Counted from the stretch's first letter, positions 1 through 11,685 are shown. The stretch is DNA of 64,000 nucleotides from Moniliella sp. 'wahieum' (GCA_003971905.1 RSEE01000049.1:124001-188000), one strand, 5' to 3'. The notes: generated by a model from the sequence alone, not told the origin. Made by a program: numbers and translations.

Positions 1-2633
1 TATCCAACAGCACCACCCGGTCGCACTCGGCCAAATACTGAAGCGCATGCGTCACCAGGATCACCGTCTTGCCCGCCCGCTTGAGCGGGAGGATGGCGTT
101 GATAAAGACGGCCTTGCCGACATGCGCATCCAGAGCCGAAAGTGGGTCGTCGAAAAAGTAAATGTCCGGGTCAAAGTACAAGGCACGAGCAATGTTCACC
201 CTCTGTTTTTGGCCGCCTGACAACGTCACACCTTTCTCACCAATCTCCGACAAGTCGCCAGCCTTGAGCATCTTCAAGTCGTTCTCCAACTCACTCACCT
301 TGATCACGTTCCAGTAGCGCACCGGATCAAACGGACGACCAAACGTAATGTTGTCCCGCAAGTGGCCGAACGGATCCAAGCTGTCTGGGGACAATAGCCA
401 ATCGCATGCGAGCCCCAAATCACCCGACCGCCCAAACGCTTCATCTCGCCAATACAGCCTTCTAGCAACGACGATTTCCCACTTCCCACAGCGCCCACAA
501 TCGCACACAGTTCCCCTCGCTTGATGCTAAGGTTGATGCCGCGCATCGCAAACGGTTCCATCTTCTCCGCCGCGGCGTCATCCGTGATTTGCGGGCCAAC
601 AGCACCCGCCATACCAGGAACGGTGGAATCCTTGCCCGCGCCGAACCGCGACTGGGCCAAGTCTTGTTCGGCCTTATCCTTCTCAGTCTCGATCTGACCT
701 TGCTTCTCGGTTGCCGGGTCGCGGCGACGGAACAAACGCGTAATCTTACCCTTCTTCTTGTCCCCCAGCTTGGGCCCATCCACCTTAGCGTGGTCCTCGG
801 CCCGAACGGTAGCCCATTGAAACGAAGCGTCTTCCAACCGGATCCCATCGGGGGAAGCCGTGTCGTACTCATTCTCGTCCTTGACCATGGGCGCCTCAAA
901 CACGGTTTGCAGACGTAAGAACGCATTGAGCGCATCGGTGGAAGAGGACAGAGCCAGCGGCGCAATCATCAGTGGCATTCGGGTCAAGTTGAACAGAGTC
1001 AAGGATGAGAAGATCTTGGCTGCATTCAACGAGTGACCCGTCAAACTGTACACGACAAAGGATACTACCGAGCCCAACACGGTGCTGGAAAATGCCACGG
1101 CGCGAGGTAGCCGAGCGCAAGAGCAGCAGCGAGCGAATGCCATGCAACTCGTTTGTCCGAATCTTGTGCAGACGGTCCAAAAAGTCTGGTTCAAACCCAA
1201 AGATCTTGACGATCCGCATCGAAGCCAGGATCTCGACAATGGCTTTGGCACGTTTGTCGGTCCACACCATGGACTGCTTCCGCGCAAACATGAGCAACAT
1301 GGCATGCATCAGCACCATGATCGCACCCAGCAGCACCGCGTACCCTGCCAGGGCCGAGTACCCAATCTGACACAAGAGGATGATCAATGCCACCACCAAC
1401 TGAATCGGGGCGGTGATGGAAATCACACACCAGTTGGCCGCAAAATCAATACGACTGACATCGGTGCTGATGTGGTTGGTCAACTTGCCTGGTGCACGAT
1501 CTTGTCCATTCATCTTGAGGCCACGAGTAAAGATGGCCGAGATGAGAGCGGCACGAATGAAAATACCGCTACCCTGGCCAGGAAGAAAAAGTGATGCTGG
1601 CAAATGGAGGCAAAAAACGACATGAGAAAGAGACCAAAGGACATCGCTACGCCCTTGCCCACAGGCGGGGAATGAAGGTGCAACTCGGGATAGCGGTGCG
1701 CAGCATAAACCTCTTGGCCAAACGAAATGATCTTCTTGAGTACCAACGTTGAAAGCAGCTGCGACATGTCCCCCATCAACCGGAACAACATCGCCAGCCA
1801 AATCTCCCACTTGAACACATCGTGCACAGCGAGAATCAAGGACGCGCGGCGGAAGCCCGAATAGTTGTCGGGGATGGGGGGGAAGCCACCGGGGGATGGG
1901 GGCGCCCTTGGGCGGCTTGGGGCGGTAGGCACCAGGCGGAGGAGGTTGGTGCCACAGTTCGGCGCGTTGGACGGGGAAAGATCCAAGGCTTTGCGTTGCC
2001 GAAGCAGTTTGCCTTGGACCAGGTAAACGGTGGACCAGCGCATGCGCGTCCATCGACTCGGCTTACGTGCGCCCGACACCACCTCCTCGTTGTACTGTGC
2101 TGCCTGGGCTACGCGCGCATCCCATCGCTCGAGCAGGCGGGGAGAGGTATTCAGCCGCGGGGCTGGTCCATGCTCCACAGATCGGTGGCTTCCAACGGCC
2201 GCCGATACCCAAGGAACATGATGGGCGTCATCCAGCCAAAGAAGATGTAGGAAAGCCAGTTGGACTGGGATATGGGCAGCTCCGGCGCATCGTCCATGCT
2301 CAGTGGGGGAGGCAAGGGAGGCTCGCGCCAGCGCCACATTTGCCACCAATGCTCCCGGAGCGGACGGAGGGTGAAGACGCGGTCGCCGGGTTGTAGGCAT
2401 AGCCGCCGTTGTTGGTCAGGATGCTTTTCAGCCGGGTCTGCCTCCACCTCGTCCGGGTCGGCTGCCCCGGTTTTGTCACAGCGGGCAAGGGGGTAAGCAT
2501 CTCGCCGCTGGTCTTGCCTTCGGTGGGCGAAGGCGTCTTGAGGTCGAAGGCAGCGGTGGGGGAGCGGTCGCGCGTGGGGGGGCGGGGGGGGGCGGGGGGG
2601 TGTCGGAAGCGGATGCATGCAGCATCCTCGCAA
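1..2633 (-). CDS. ABCC-type (YOR1-like) ABC transporter, 5' part, cut by window edge
   Basis: Full-length ABC exporter of the multidrug-resistance-associated type, an ATP-driven membrane pump. Only the N-terminal half is present: a lead ending in NWLSYIFFGWMTP and RRPLEATDLW (about 2160-2270), typical of YOR1-like proteins; a first transmembrane domain with hydrophobic helices (about 1010-1850); and the first nucleotide-binding domain. Walker A GAVGSGKSS lies near 460-490, the signature LSGGQKQR near 205-230, and Walker B FFDDPLSALD near 130-170, followed by an H-loop VTHALQYL at the edge. The second half lies beyond base 1. The frame changes near 2150, 1560, 1110 and 385. At 385 the expected ATLRDNITFG is broken by one missing base. 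The start at 2633 is a guess because the proline-rich leader lacks conservation. Family assignment is secure; the substrate is unknown. Confidence 0.88.
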
Positions 2634-3250
2634 CGACCGTGGCAGGGCAGATGGTGGGGGGGGGGGGGGGCAGGAGAGCGTCGCCCACGATACGGAGGCG
2701 AGATGCTAGGGCGAGCGCCGAGGCAGCTGCAGTTGGAATCTGTGTCTGGGAGAGGTGGAAATTGGAAATGGGAACCCAACTAGGAACTCCCACGAGTCAT
2801 TACTGCATGGGGCAACCACGCGGCAGCAGGTCGGAGGTAAGCAGCACTGGCCCGTGCCACCCGAGGCGAACAGCGCCGAACCGAGAGCTACCGAGGGACA
2901 AAGCAGCGTGCTAAACTAATACCCTGTTCAGGCCTCCACACCGCCTCGCAGTCTCGCAGTATCCCCATTCTCGGGGCCTGCATCGCTCAGTGCAACTACA
3001 CCCTCGGCAGCCCTCAGCGTCAGCGCCTCAGCCACCACCCACCACTGTCAGCTCGTCTCGCTGGGGGCTGGGGCGGGCCGGTCTAATGCATTAATCAGCT
3101 GTTACATAGAGGGCCATGTGCTTGTCTATCAGCTTCAGGAGCTTCAGGGCCTCAGGCTAGCTTCAGACTTCACGTCACCGGTTACCGTCGGACAGTCTCT
3201 GGGTGTGGCAAGAGAAGGACACACACCTCCTGGGCCCATCCCGCCACCCC

Positions 3251-3285
3251 GCCACTCGCCACTCGCCACTCGCCACTCGCCACTC
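3251..3285 (+). repeat. Tandem GCCACTC heptamer, five copies
   Basis: Five consecutive copies of GCCACTC, perfect by eye, in the spacer upstream of the ABC transporter gene. Confidence 0.9.
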
Positions 3286-3605
3286 CGTCCGAGGACTACT
3301 CCACGAGGCATCAGTACATCAGTGCACCAGCCACCATGCATCATGCATCTGCATCAGCCCTGGGCGGGCGGAGGCGGGATCGTTTGGGGGAGCGAGAAGG
3401 CGATTGAGAGAGGCGAGTGTCCCATGCCACAGATGCTATCAGCACGCAGCGATCGTCGATGGTCGATGGCCCAGCCAGCGTCCCAGATCTCGAACGCGCG
3501 GCCTCCGCGGACGGAGATAAGGCCGAACAAGATACGGGGCCACACCAAAGCCGAGACATGCCGCCCACGTGGCGTCGGCCGCTTGGAGGGGATGCAGTTT
3601 TCAAA

Positions 3606-3638
3606 CTTCAAGCTTCAAGCTTCACGTGAAGCTTCAAG
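3606..3638. repeat. GCTTCAA heptamer cluster with palindromic turn
   Basis: Repeats of CTTCAAG run into CACGTG and then continue as GAAGCTTCAAG, so the cluster is partly an inverted repeat. The same heptamer recurs in other spacers of this window (8303, 8967, 34250, 39838, 41168). Confidence 0.8.
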
Positions 3639-4218
3639 CAGATCCCAGCGCCCAGCGGAGGCTCGATCCCACCCCACGCATCGGCAGTGCCCGCCCGTGT
3701 CTCAAGGCATCCTCAGCGTCGCCCCGGCCAGTGGGCGCTGGGCGCTGGGCGTCACTAGGTCACTACAGCGCTTCAAAGCTTCAATATTCAATTCACTCGA
3801 TCGCTGATCTCGGAGCTTCAGCGCCCTCAACACCCGCGTTTCACAATTTCACGCCTCACGGCATCATGCATCGTACATCACGCGTCACCACAATCCACAT
3901 GCCGTTGCAAGTTGCAGCACGTGTCCATATCACGTGCTCTCCATCTCACCGCCCATGCTTTCTCCCACCTGATCATCGCTGTACGCGCCGATCCAGCACT
4001 CAGCGGCTAAATGTCCACACCAAGGAATGGATGCAGGTATGGTTGAGCAGCAGACAATCTAAAGAATCAAGTGAAAAGGGGGCACAGGAGAACCAATAAG
4101 CCCCTGCGCCAATCCGCCCATCCGATCAAAGCACAGAGAGGCAACCAAGGCAGAACAACGTGGGAGGTTGATTCAGTCCAGCAAGCAACCTCCTCCGTCC
4201 AACTCGCGCCTTGTCCAT

Positions 4219-4958
4219 TTACGAGTTGTGCCACAACAGCGTTTTCAGCCCCTTCCACTTCTCCGCATTGACGTACAAGTCTGTTGACGCGTCAGTACCA
4301 AATCCTCTAATCTCTCCTCCATGCATAGGGCCAAGGAGAAAAGAGGGGGGGGGAGCAACGTACAGTCCATCGACATGACCAGTCCATTCTGCAGTGTCTG
4401 CCTCCGCGCAACAAAGTCCCACATAACCAAGGCCCAGGTCACCGCGGCAAACGTCTTGAACACCCGCGCGTCCGTAGGGATGGGCTTGGTCGCCGGCCAA
4501 TCGGGTGCGACCTTGGCGCGAGGGAGGAAGGAGGAGACAATACGAGCGGTGCAGTAGAGCACAATTTGCTCATTCACTGCATTCCGTTCCCCAAACACCA
4601 CGTAGCCCCCCAACGCACCGGCCAACAAGGCCTCCAGTTGATCTCCGCCACTCGCGCCGGTCAACGAAGGCGGCTTAGCGTACCGCCCACGCAGCGATCG
4701 CAGAAGGATCGTGGCGCCCTTGTAGAGCGCAGCAAACTTGAGTAGATTGGTGGCATGTTGCCGTGTCGCGCGGTACACGAACCGCGCCCGGTCCTGCGCC
4801 GAGCCGCGGCCAAACAGGACGGACATGACAAGCGCATGCGGGAACCGGATCTTGGCCCCATACACCGCACCATTGCGGGCTGCCTTGAGCACAGACAGGA
4901 GGCCGTGCAGCTCCGGGCGCAGGATGAGAGATGTCAGAGCAGCATGTGCATCGGACAT
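4219..4958 (-). CDS. Peroxisomal membrane protein 4 (PXMP4/PMP24 family)
   Basis: Small integral peroxisomal membrane protein of the Tim17/Tim22/Tim23/PMP24 family; the family's biochemical role is unsettled. The ATG at 4958 begins MSDAHAALTSLIL. The core RNGAVYGAKIRFPHALVMS, a following ATRQHATNLLKFAALYKG and AGALGGYVVFGERNAVNEQI match the family's order and spacing, and the C-terminal VTWALVMWDF is also typical. One intron (4281-4363, donor GTACGT, branch-like TACTGAC, acceptor CAG) joins MSMD to YLYVNAEKWKG. The spliced protein is about 226 residues, normal for the family. No frame break was noticed here, unlike in most neighbours. Confidence 0.9.
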
Positions 4959-6308
4959 GGTATGGAGGGGGCAGACTGCCTGAGGTCGGGCGAACGAGAG
5001 GTGGGGCGGGGACAGGTCGGGCAGGCCGCCAGCCGAGTCTGCAAGCTCCAAGCTTTGCCCCTCAGGCGTCACGCGTCACGCGTCACCCTGCTAGGCCGGG
5101 TGGGGCCTGTGTGGCCGGTGGGGCCTGTGTGGCCCCGGGACGAGCACTGCAGGTGTGAAAGACGGCGCCATGGGGATTAGGTAATCGGGTGGATATTGGG
5201 TACTGCTTACCGGTTGCCGGTTACTGATTGCCGGTTACATTTTGATTGGTTGCAACTGGCCCAGGCCGGCGCAGTGCGCTTCAGCTGGCACCGCACAGGG
5301 GCACTGCAGCCAGCCCTTATAATAAGCGTAATGGTTGCCTCCCTTCGTTGCTACTGTCCTTCGCTCCCCCTTCCGGGTCGCGTCCGCCGTCGCTTGCTTG
5401 CTGCTCCACTCAATACATCCTTTCCGCTGCTTTGGTCTGATACTCAGATGAGTTTCCTGACGTTTTCCCTCCTTGCGTTGTGGGGCCAAAACATAAAGCG
5501 GAGGAAAAGTACAGTGGATCTAAAAGAAATTAGAAAAGAAGCCTACGGGAAGATCTCTGCAGGAAGATCACCGTCTGATCCATAAGACGGGACGAGAACA
5601 ACCAACTCGAATCGGAAGAGAGAGCAAGGCAAAGACAAGAATTGGAAAAACGCTCACTCGTTCCCTTAAAGCGAAACCGTTCTATGCACAGCAGATGCGT
5701 GACTCTTTTTGCACTAGAAAAGAGGAAATGACAGTACTAGAGTCATAGGTTGGCTGATCTCGTACCCTTTTACAATTTGTTCGTCTCGAGTGTCTCGCTC
5801 TTTTTCCCTATTCTTCCGCTTCACGCCTATGTCCTTTGCTGTTGTTTCTTCCCCACGAACAATTCCGACATTTTTTGGCCTAGTCTTGGCTCTTGCCTCC
5901 CTCGCCTTCTCAGAGCCTCGAGTGTGATAGGTAGTGTAAGCGCTCTCCTCAACAACAGTATCTTTTACCCTATCCAGTCTGATAACACAGTCCACAATAA
6001 GGACACTGAGAGAAAAAGGACAAAGAGAGATGAAATCCACATATGGGCAGAGCAAAGGCGATGAAATCCACAAGGACAGAGAACAAGGAAAGGAGAGATG
6101 AAATCCACATAAGGGCAGAGAAAAGGCGATGAAATCCATATGGATGGGGAAAGAAAACGAGCGATGAAATCCACATGGGTACAGAACACAAAGGAGCGAG
6201 AGAGGGCGCGGAGAAAGCCTAGGCGGAGCGACCAAAAAGAAACGAAAGTGGAAGAGATAAAGGTAGGAAAACAAGTGAAATAGACACATGGGGTGGAGGG
6301 GGCGTTGC
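4959..6308. other. Intergenic spacer, no gene seen
   Basis: Between the PXMP4-type gene and the coiled-coil gene, both on the minus strand. It holds direct GGTTACCGG-like words around 5205-5240 and a degenerate repeat (6029-6176). Open frames here have simple composition and no recognisable domain. Confidence 0.55.
6029..6176. repeat. Five spaced copies of GATGAAATCCACAT
   Basis: Copies start at 6029, 6060, 6097, 6128 and 6163, separated by 31, 37, 31 and 35 bases. The first, third and fifth are exact; the second and fourth differ near the 3' end (CACAA, CATAT). They lie just past the inferred 3' end of the coiled-coil gene. If translated on the minus strand they give periodic CGFH/WISS peptides, which I do not consider coding. 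Confidence 0.8.
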
Positions 6309-8148
6309 CTACACGGCCGACCGCGTGGATACGATGATCGGTTCGGGATCCGGAATGGGATACTCGATGCCATCGAGGACGATGGTGCGAATGGGTGCCG
6401 AGTTCGGCGACCAGCGGATGGCCGCGCCAGCTGGGTGGTGCGCGGTGGGGTGTGAAGACGATCGACGTCGAGAGAATCTTCGGCGGGGACCGATTCCGTC
6501 TCGGGAACGGGAAGCAGTGCCGGCGCGACCGGGACCGCTTCGTGCTGACGGTCCTCCTGTTTTTCCGTTTGCTTCGATCCATTCTCCACCTTGTTGGGCT
6601 TGGAGCTGGACGGCCCCGGTTTCTTGCTCTCCTTGTCCTCGGTCCCTGTTGACCAGAAAGAAGAAGCAAGCGCGACGGCGCCTCCTGCGGACGGCCAAAG
6701 ACAATGTCCGAACCAGGCATGTACTCGTACCCGGCCTTGTTGGCGTCGAGGAAAAAGTCCGGGTCGGCAGTCGCGGCGCCCTTGCGGAACTGGTCCCCAT
6801 CGAGTAACCCCAGTCCCTGCAGCGGCGGCTTGGCTTCGTCCACCTCCTTGCGCACAGCTTGCATGTGCACCCGTAGCTGTCGCAATGTGCCTGTCTGTAC
6901 GCTCGGCAACGGACGGGACGATCCATAGGTAAACGCCGACGTCTCTACATCTTCCTCCAGTAACGCCATGGGCGCCGGTACGGTGATCTGGGCAAGGCAT
7001 TGACGCGCTTGGTCTTCGTCCCACTCCGTCTGCAGCGGGTAGGCACAAACGTGACGGACAATGGCTGAGCGAACGGTACGCAGTTCCTGACGCGCCTCGA
7101 GTGCAATGCGCTCGTATTTCTGGCTGCGTTCGCTGAGCTTTTGCTGTCGCATCACCGACCGTTCTTTCTCCCGACTGACATGGTTGATGCACCACGTAGC
7201 CTGGGCAAAGGAGCACTCGAGAGTTTGGTGCAAACTGCCTTTGTGGTGCTCAGAAGCCCGTCGGGTGGGCAACTTGTGCAGCTCGACAATTGTCATGTCG
7301 GGCAAGGCAGCGACGCCAATGTTGGCCACACGAGCTTGGGCCATGATGGTAAACAAACGGCCGCTAAGAATCTTGGCCATCTGCAAAATAGGGGAGATGG
7401 TACGGGTCAATTCGTATTCGTGACCATTGAGGATCTCCTTGCCCGTGGGGATGCGCGACTTGATGCGAATGTCGACCGTCTTGGCAATCGCTTTGCGCAC
7501 ACAGGCCAGTAACTCCTGTGCGGTCTTTTTGGCCTTTTCAAGATAATCCCGGCGCATGTGCTTCTCGCGCTCCGATTCAAACAGCAGTTTCTTGCTCAGG
7601 TCCGTCAACGAGTCGAGCTGGAACTGGGCTTTCTTCTCGTGGGTGTGCCAAAGGCCTGCAATCTTCGTCGCGGGCAGAGGTTGGAAGAGCGTAGCATGGA
7701 ACTGGTCCAGCTCTTTGACCACCTCACGGCGCTCCATGGCCAAGTGCTGGAGACGAGCCTTGTCCCGCTCTGCCTGCTCAATGTGTTGCAGCAGTTGCGC
7801 CAGACAAGCGCGGGCATCGGTCTCCCTCTGTCGAGCCCGGAGCAGCTCCTGCTGTAGCTGCACTGCCCGACGTCTCTTGGCGCGCGAAAGACGCACAAGA
7901 GCGCGCTTGCCAAGGTGGGTAGTCAGTTCCTGGTGCTGCTGCTGGGACGACTGGGCCGCGATACCCATCGCGCGCAGTTCCTTCACCTGCACACACAGGC
8001 GACCACGACTGGTATAGATCGCCTCGTCAGCCCGCTCCACTTTGGCATCCAACACGCCAATGGCCTCTAGCCGCGTGCTCAGCGTCTCGTGTCGCGCGCG
8101 CCCGGCCGTAGCCAAGGCAAGAGCCGCGGTGGGGGCCAAGACGGACAT
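6309..8148 (-). CDS. Coiled-coil protein, unrecognised
   Basis: I do not recognise a named family. The frame starts MSVLAPTAALALA at 8148 and runs about 500 residues with long charged heptad-like helices (about residues 20-220 and 330-370), rich in Gln, Arg, Glu and Leu, so a cytoplasmic coiled-coil or scaffold role is inferred. A conserved-looking middle contains GKEILNGHEYELTRTISPIL and a later segment EYMPGSDIVFGRPQEAPS. Near 6650 the frame shifts into a Lys/Glu/Pro-rich tail, and near 6430 again into RTIVLDGIEYPIPDPEPI, ending at the stop at 6309. The smooth continuation across two frame breaks suggests base-calling errors rather than a broken gene. Confidence 0.65.
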
Positions 8149-8302
8149 GGCTCGTTAGCGAGGGGGGGGGCGGGGTGGTGTGCGGAGAGCACACCCTTCC
8201 TGTTTTGCGTGCGCCCCCACGATATACGCCCCCCACAACCGCATACCGAACGAGTGGGGCTTGGCAAGTCAATCATGATAATCAATCTTCTTCAATCTGC
8301 AG

Positions 8303-8322
8303 GCTTCAAGCTTCAAGCTTCA
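8303..8322. repeat. GCTTCAA heptamers
   Basis: Nearly three consecutive GCTTCAA units in the spacer upstream of the coiled-coil gene. Confidence 0.85.
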
Positions 8323-8584
8323 TCGAATTGATCATCAGCATCACGCGCACGGGCGTGTGGGCGGCCAGGACCGCAGTGTGCGCACGGCCTGCTCCTTCAC
8401 TTCCAAGGGTCTTTCTTTCCCCTCGTTCGTTCGCGCAGAACAACAGAACGAGGTGTGACGAATGCTGAGTACACTGTGTATGCTGAGCTGGCCGTACTAC
8501 AGAGGCGCAGAGGGGCAGCGGAGCCAGAGAAGCGCATCAGTGTTCTACGGCCACGGAACTAGCCTCTCATCTGCGCACTCCGCA

Positions 8585-8602
8585 GTTGAACGTTGAACGT
8601 TG
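8585..8602. repeat. GTTGAAC tandem with AACGTT palindromes
   Basis: Two GTTGAAC units followed by GTTG, generating overlapping AACGTT palindromes. Similar words occur at about 44391 and 61849. Confidence 0.75.
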
Positions 8603-8966
8603 GGGCGGTGAGAAACTCAGCCCAGGCGCTCAGGTGGAGCGAGGAGGCTGAGCGCGCTGAGGGCCGGGACTCGTTCGTACTCAGCGCCCTCAGGGCCTCA
8701 GCCTGCGAATGTCAAATGGTGCGGTGAAGCTTGAAGGTGTTGCCTGTTGCCTGTGATATGTGACGCCAGCTGTGAGTCAGCGCAGCCCACGACAGCTCAG
8801 CTTGAACGTTCAACTTCTCACCCGCGCAGCTCAGCTCAGGTCGCTCAGGCCCACTATCGGACGGTAACCCTATCTCTTTTTCGGTAGGGTTTTGGAAGGG
8901 TCACCGGTCCGGCCGGTGAGGCGATTAAACTGCGTGCTGGGGTAAATATTAAATGCACCTCGGTTC

Positions 8967-8999
8967 TCAAGCTTCAAGCTTCAAGCTTCAAGCTTCAAG
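8967..8999. repeat. TCAAGCT heptamer array, 4.7 copies
   Basis: Four perfect TCAAGCT units plus TCAAG. It is the longest array of this dispersed heptamer in the window. Confidence 0.92.
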
Positions 9000-9220
9000 T
9001 CCCTTGCTCCGCCCGAAGACCGACCCCGTCCGATGTCGGTCCCATTGCACCCCTTCCTCTCGCCCCAGGTCCCGATTCACGTATCCTGTCTCGTCCAATG
9101 ATCATTGAGCGCATTGAGCGGGCTGCCTGTCACCATGTCACCACAGACGGAGACGATCGAAGGGCCTCGACGATCGCCCTCCCCCTTTAGAGGTTTTGCG
9201 TGACCCTATGGAAGAGAAGC

Positions 9221-9398
9221 AAGTCTCAGTGGAAATGGTTCCTCGCTCGGATGTCAACCACGTTCCTCCGTGTCCACACGCGCTTCCTAGGGTACGGGAC
9301 CGGATGGCGTGAGCCGGAGGGCCTGATATCCTGGCGATCCCCCTGGTCCCTTAATCTTGGTGGCGCTTCCAAGTAACCCCCGCAAGATGAACGGTTCG
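9221..9398 (+). mobile_element. 5'-truncated LINE-like 3' end, short copy
   Basis: About 178 bases that align almost base for base with 32664-32842, the 3' end of a retroelement ORF and its short 3' untranslated tail. It would encode the end of the protein (QWKWFLARMSTTFLRVHTRF) but lacks one base near 9323 relative to the longer copy, which shifts the frame. Homology begins abruptly at AAGTCTCAG and ends at GATGAACGGTTCG. No poly(A) tail or clear target-site duplication is visible. It is a dead fragment. Confidence 0.85.
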
Positions 9399-10199
9399 TG
9401 TTGGCCTAGGGAGCCGGACGGGCAGAAGGATGAGGAGAAGGTGATGGATTGGAGCCAGAGTTGGGTCTGGGTACAGAGGCATCTATATAGGAGGCTGGAC
9501 TAGGCACAGGGACAGTGAGTCACACAGGAGAGAGTGCAGGGCACAGGGACAGTGACACGCAGGGACGTCAGCGTGGAAGCCGATGGAACCGAGGCGAACC
9601 TGGTCTACCGACTGGGAGCCAGAGGATCACAGTCAACACGGGCGAAGGCTTGGGTGAGGAGGCAGAATGAAGGGCGCGGGCGGTTGCTGGACGCAAGAGC
9701 CGGATGGTGTTGGTGGAGCGGGGCAGGACGGAACACAGGCCGCTGTGCAGCATGGGCGGCGTGACACGGAGCACCGACATGGTCGATGGTGGGTGAACGC
9801 AAGGGAAGAATACCGACAGGAGGCGTGCTGCGTGCTGGCTGAGTGGGGGGGGAAGCGAGATGGGCGGGTTCCCAACGGGATGTCCTCAATCTGTCGGGCC
9901 GAGCACCCCAGTCGCCGGGCCGGCTTGCACTGGGGAGCCGGATCTATCATCAGGATCAGGATCAACGAGGGTCACGTATTCAACTTTCAACGCCTGAGGC
10001 CTGCCTGGGCGCCTGAGGCCTGAGGAACCCAAGGCCGGATGTGGGTCGGTTGGCTGCGTACGTAACGGGGTACTTGAACGTTTGCTGCTCCTCGGGCTCG
10101 GCGGCCGGTTGCGCCGGGCCGCGGCAGGCGTTGGCTGCCTCGGCTGCTGTGAGTTGAGTGTGGTTCGAGCGCCACCGAGCGTCCCCACCCCCACCACCC

Positions 10200-11685
10200 A
10201 TGTCTGCTTCCAGCCGCCCCGATGCGCCTGCAGTGGACCAGGCCAGCGGCCCCCTGACAGGCGAGGCGCGTGCCAAGGCGCTTGCCCAGGCGGTGCGCTT
10301 CCTCGCCTCCCTTCGCACCCGCCCCCGCGGCTGCACTCCCGAGGCCATCGCTGAGCAGCGCGCCTTCCTCCAATCCAAGGGGCTCGATGGCGCGCTCATT
10401 GCGCAAGCCGAGATGGATGCCACCCCACCTGCGTCCATTGCCTCATCCTCCCCCTCGCCTTCCGACTCTTCTACCGCGCCCCCCCGCGACGACCCTGCTG
10501 GCTCGAATGGGCTCGATGCGGACGCCTTTGCCCAAGCCCGTGCCGCCTTTGACGACCCGCTGGCCCCGCTCCCGCTCGTCCCGCAGCGGACATACCCACG
10601 CAACGTGCTCGATCTCTACCGCGACCCACGAACAGCCAGCTCTTCCCGTGCCCTGCATACATCTCCGCAACTCATCCCTCCCAAAAGTATCCTCATGTCC
10701 TTCTTTCTCCGTCTCAGTGGCTCCGCCCTCTACGCAGTGGTGGGTGTGCTAGCTGGCTTGCTGTGGAAGGCCGCCGCGTTGCCCCGCATGGTGGCCACCA
10801 GGGATGCGCGTGCTGTGGTACTGGCCCATGCCAGAGGGCTGGCACAACGCCTCACGACGCACTCGAACGCTCTGCGCCGCAGCACGGTAGCATTCGTTGG
10901 CCACCCAGTCGGGGCCGACATTGCGCTCGAGTCGGACTGGCCCCTGGAGCGCAGTGGAATGGATGACGGCCGCCCAACTGGCCGACCCCTCAAGCCAGCG
11001 CTGAAACCCAAGCAGAAGCGAGTCAGCTTCACGGAGGATACCAAGCACCCGGCCGAATCGGAGGACCAAGCCGAGGGGCAAGAGGCTCCGTTTTCGGATG
11101 CTGAGGAAGAAGCGGAAGCAACCGAGCTGCCCCGACGGATTTGACCGCTCCGTTGCGGGATGCACTGAAGGACTTGTCGGCTGCGCTGCGACGGGACCGG
11201 GCGTTGGAGGAGGCGGTAGAGACTCCCGTTCCCCCTCTACCAGAGACAGAGGAAAGTGTGGATGTGCTCTTTTCTTCGGACGAGGAGAGCGATTCGGAGC
11301 CAGCCGACGAAGAGGAGGAGGAACTGGAATTCGACCCGTACAAGCCCACAAAGGAGGAGAAGGCAGCCCGGCGGGCTAAGAAACAGGCTCGGGTCCAAGC
11401 TACCGCTTCCGTTTCCTCGGGGACTTCTCTCCCGAGTGTGCCTGAAAACTGGCAGCGCGGCCAAGCCGCCGCAGACTTTGCTTTGGCTTTGAACCGGCTG
11501 GGACGGTCATTTGAGACGCAGCGCTTCCGTTCGTCTACCTATGCCGCTCCAACCCCCGGGGAATCGAACGAGAATAGCTCGACCGTCCCTTGGTCAAGGC
11601 GGAAATTCGCAGCTTTAAAGGATTGCTCCTGCGCCGCCGGAACTTCCCTGCCATCCGGACCGGTGTGTCGACGTCGACATCGTGA
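10200..11685 (+). CDS. PEX14: Peroxin-14 (peroxisomal import docking protein)
   Basis: Pex14 forms the docking complex on the peroxisomal membrane that receives cargo-loaded Pex5. The ATG at 10200 gives MSASSRPDAP. The N-terminal Pex14 domain shows ALAQAVRFLASLR, then EQRAFLQSKGLDGALIAQA (about residues 25-75). A proline/serine-rich linker precedes one hydrophobic segment GSALYAVVGVLAGLLW (about 175-195). Acidic and coiled regions follow. The C-terminus contains AEIRSFKGLLLRRRNFPAI, the conserved Pex14 tail motif, ending at the stop at 11683-11685. Frame changes near 11130 and 11600 are needed to join the parts and look like one-base errors. Overall length (about 490 residues) is usual for fungi. 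Confidence 0.82.

Larger units (their letters stand above)
2634..4218. other. Intergenic spacer, no gene seen
   Basis: No conserved coding signal on either strand. It contains a run of G (about 2655), short tandem repeats, GCTTCAA words, and phrases rich in ATGCATCATGCAT. It separates two minus-strand genes, so it should hold the promoter of the ABC transporter. Confidence 0.6.
8149..10199. other. Repeat-rich intergenic spacer with retroelement scrap
   Basis: Two kilobases between divergently transcribed genes. No credible gene. Contents: GCTTCAA repeats (8303, 8967), AACGTT palindromes (about 8585), a CTCAG/CTGAG-rich inverted block (about 8620-8715), a TCACCGG inverted repeat near 8900, and a copy of a LINE 3' end (9221-9398). 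Confidence 0.6.

Noticed and set aside
5714-7216. 500-residue minus-strand open frame
   Set aside because: Only its middle part is the shifted continuation of the coiled-coil gene. The rest is read across downstream repeats and is not protein-like.
9534-10023. Overlapping short frames before PEX14
   Set aside because: High-GC shadow frames with no domain and no agreement between strands.
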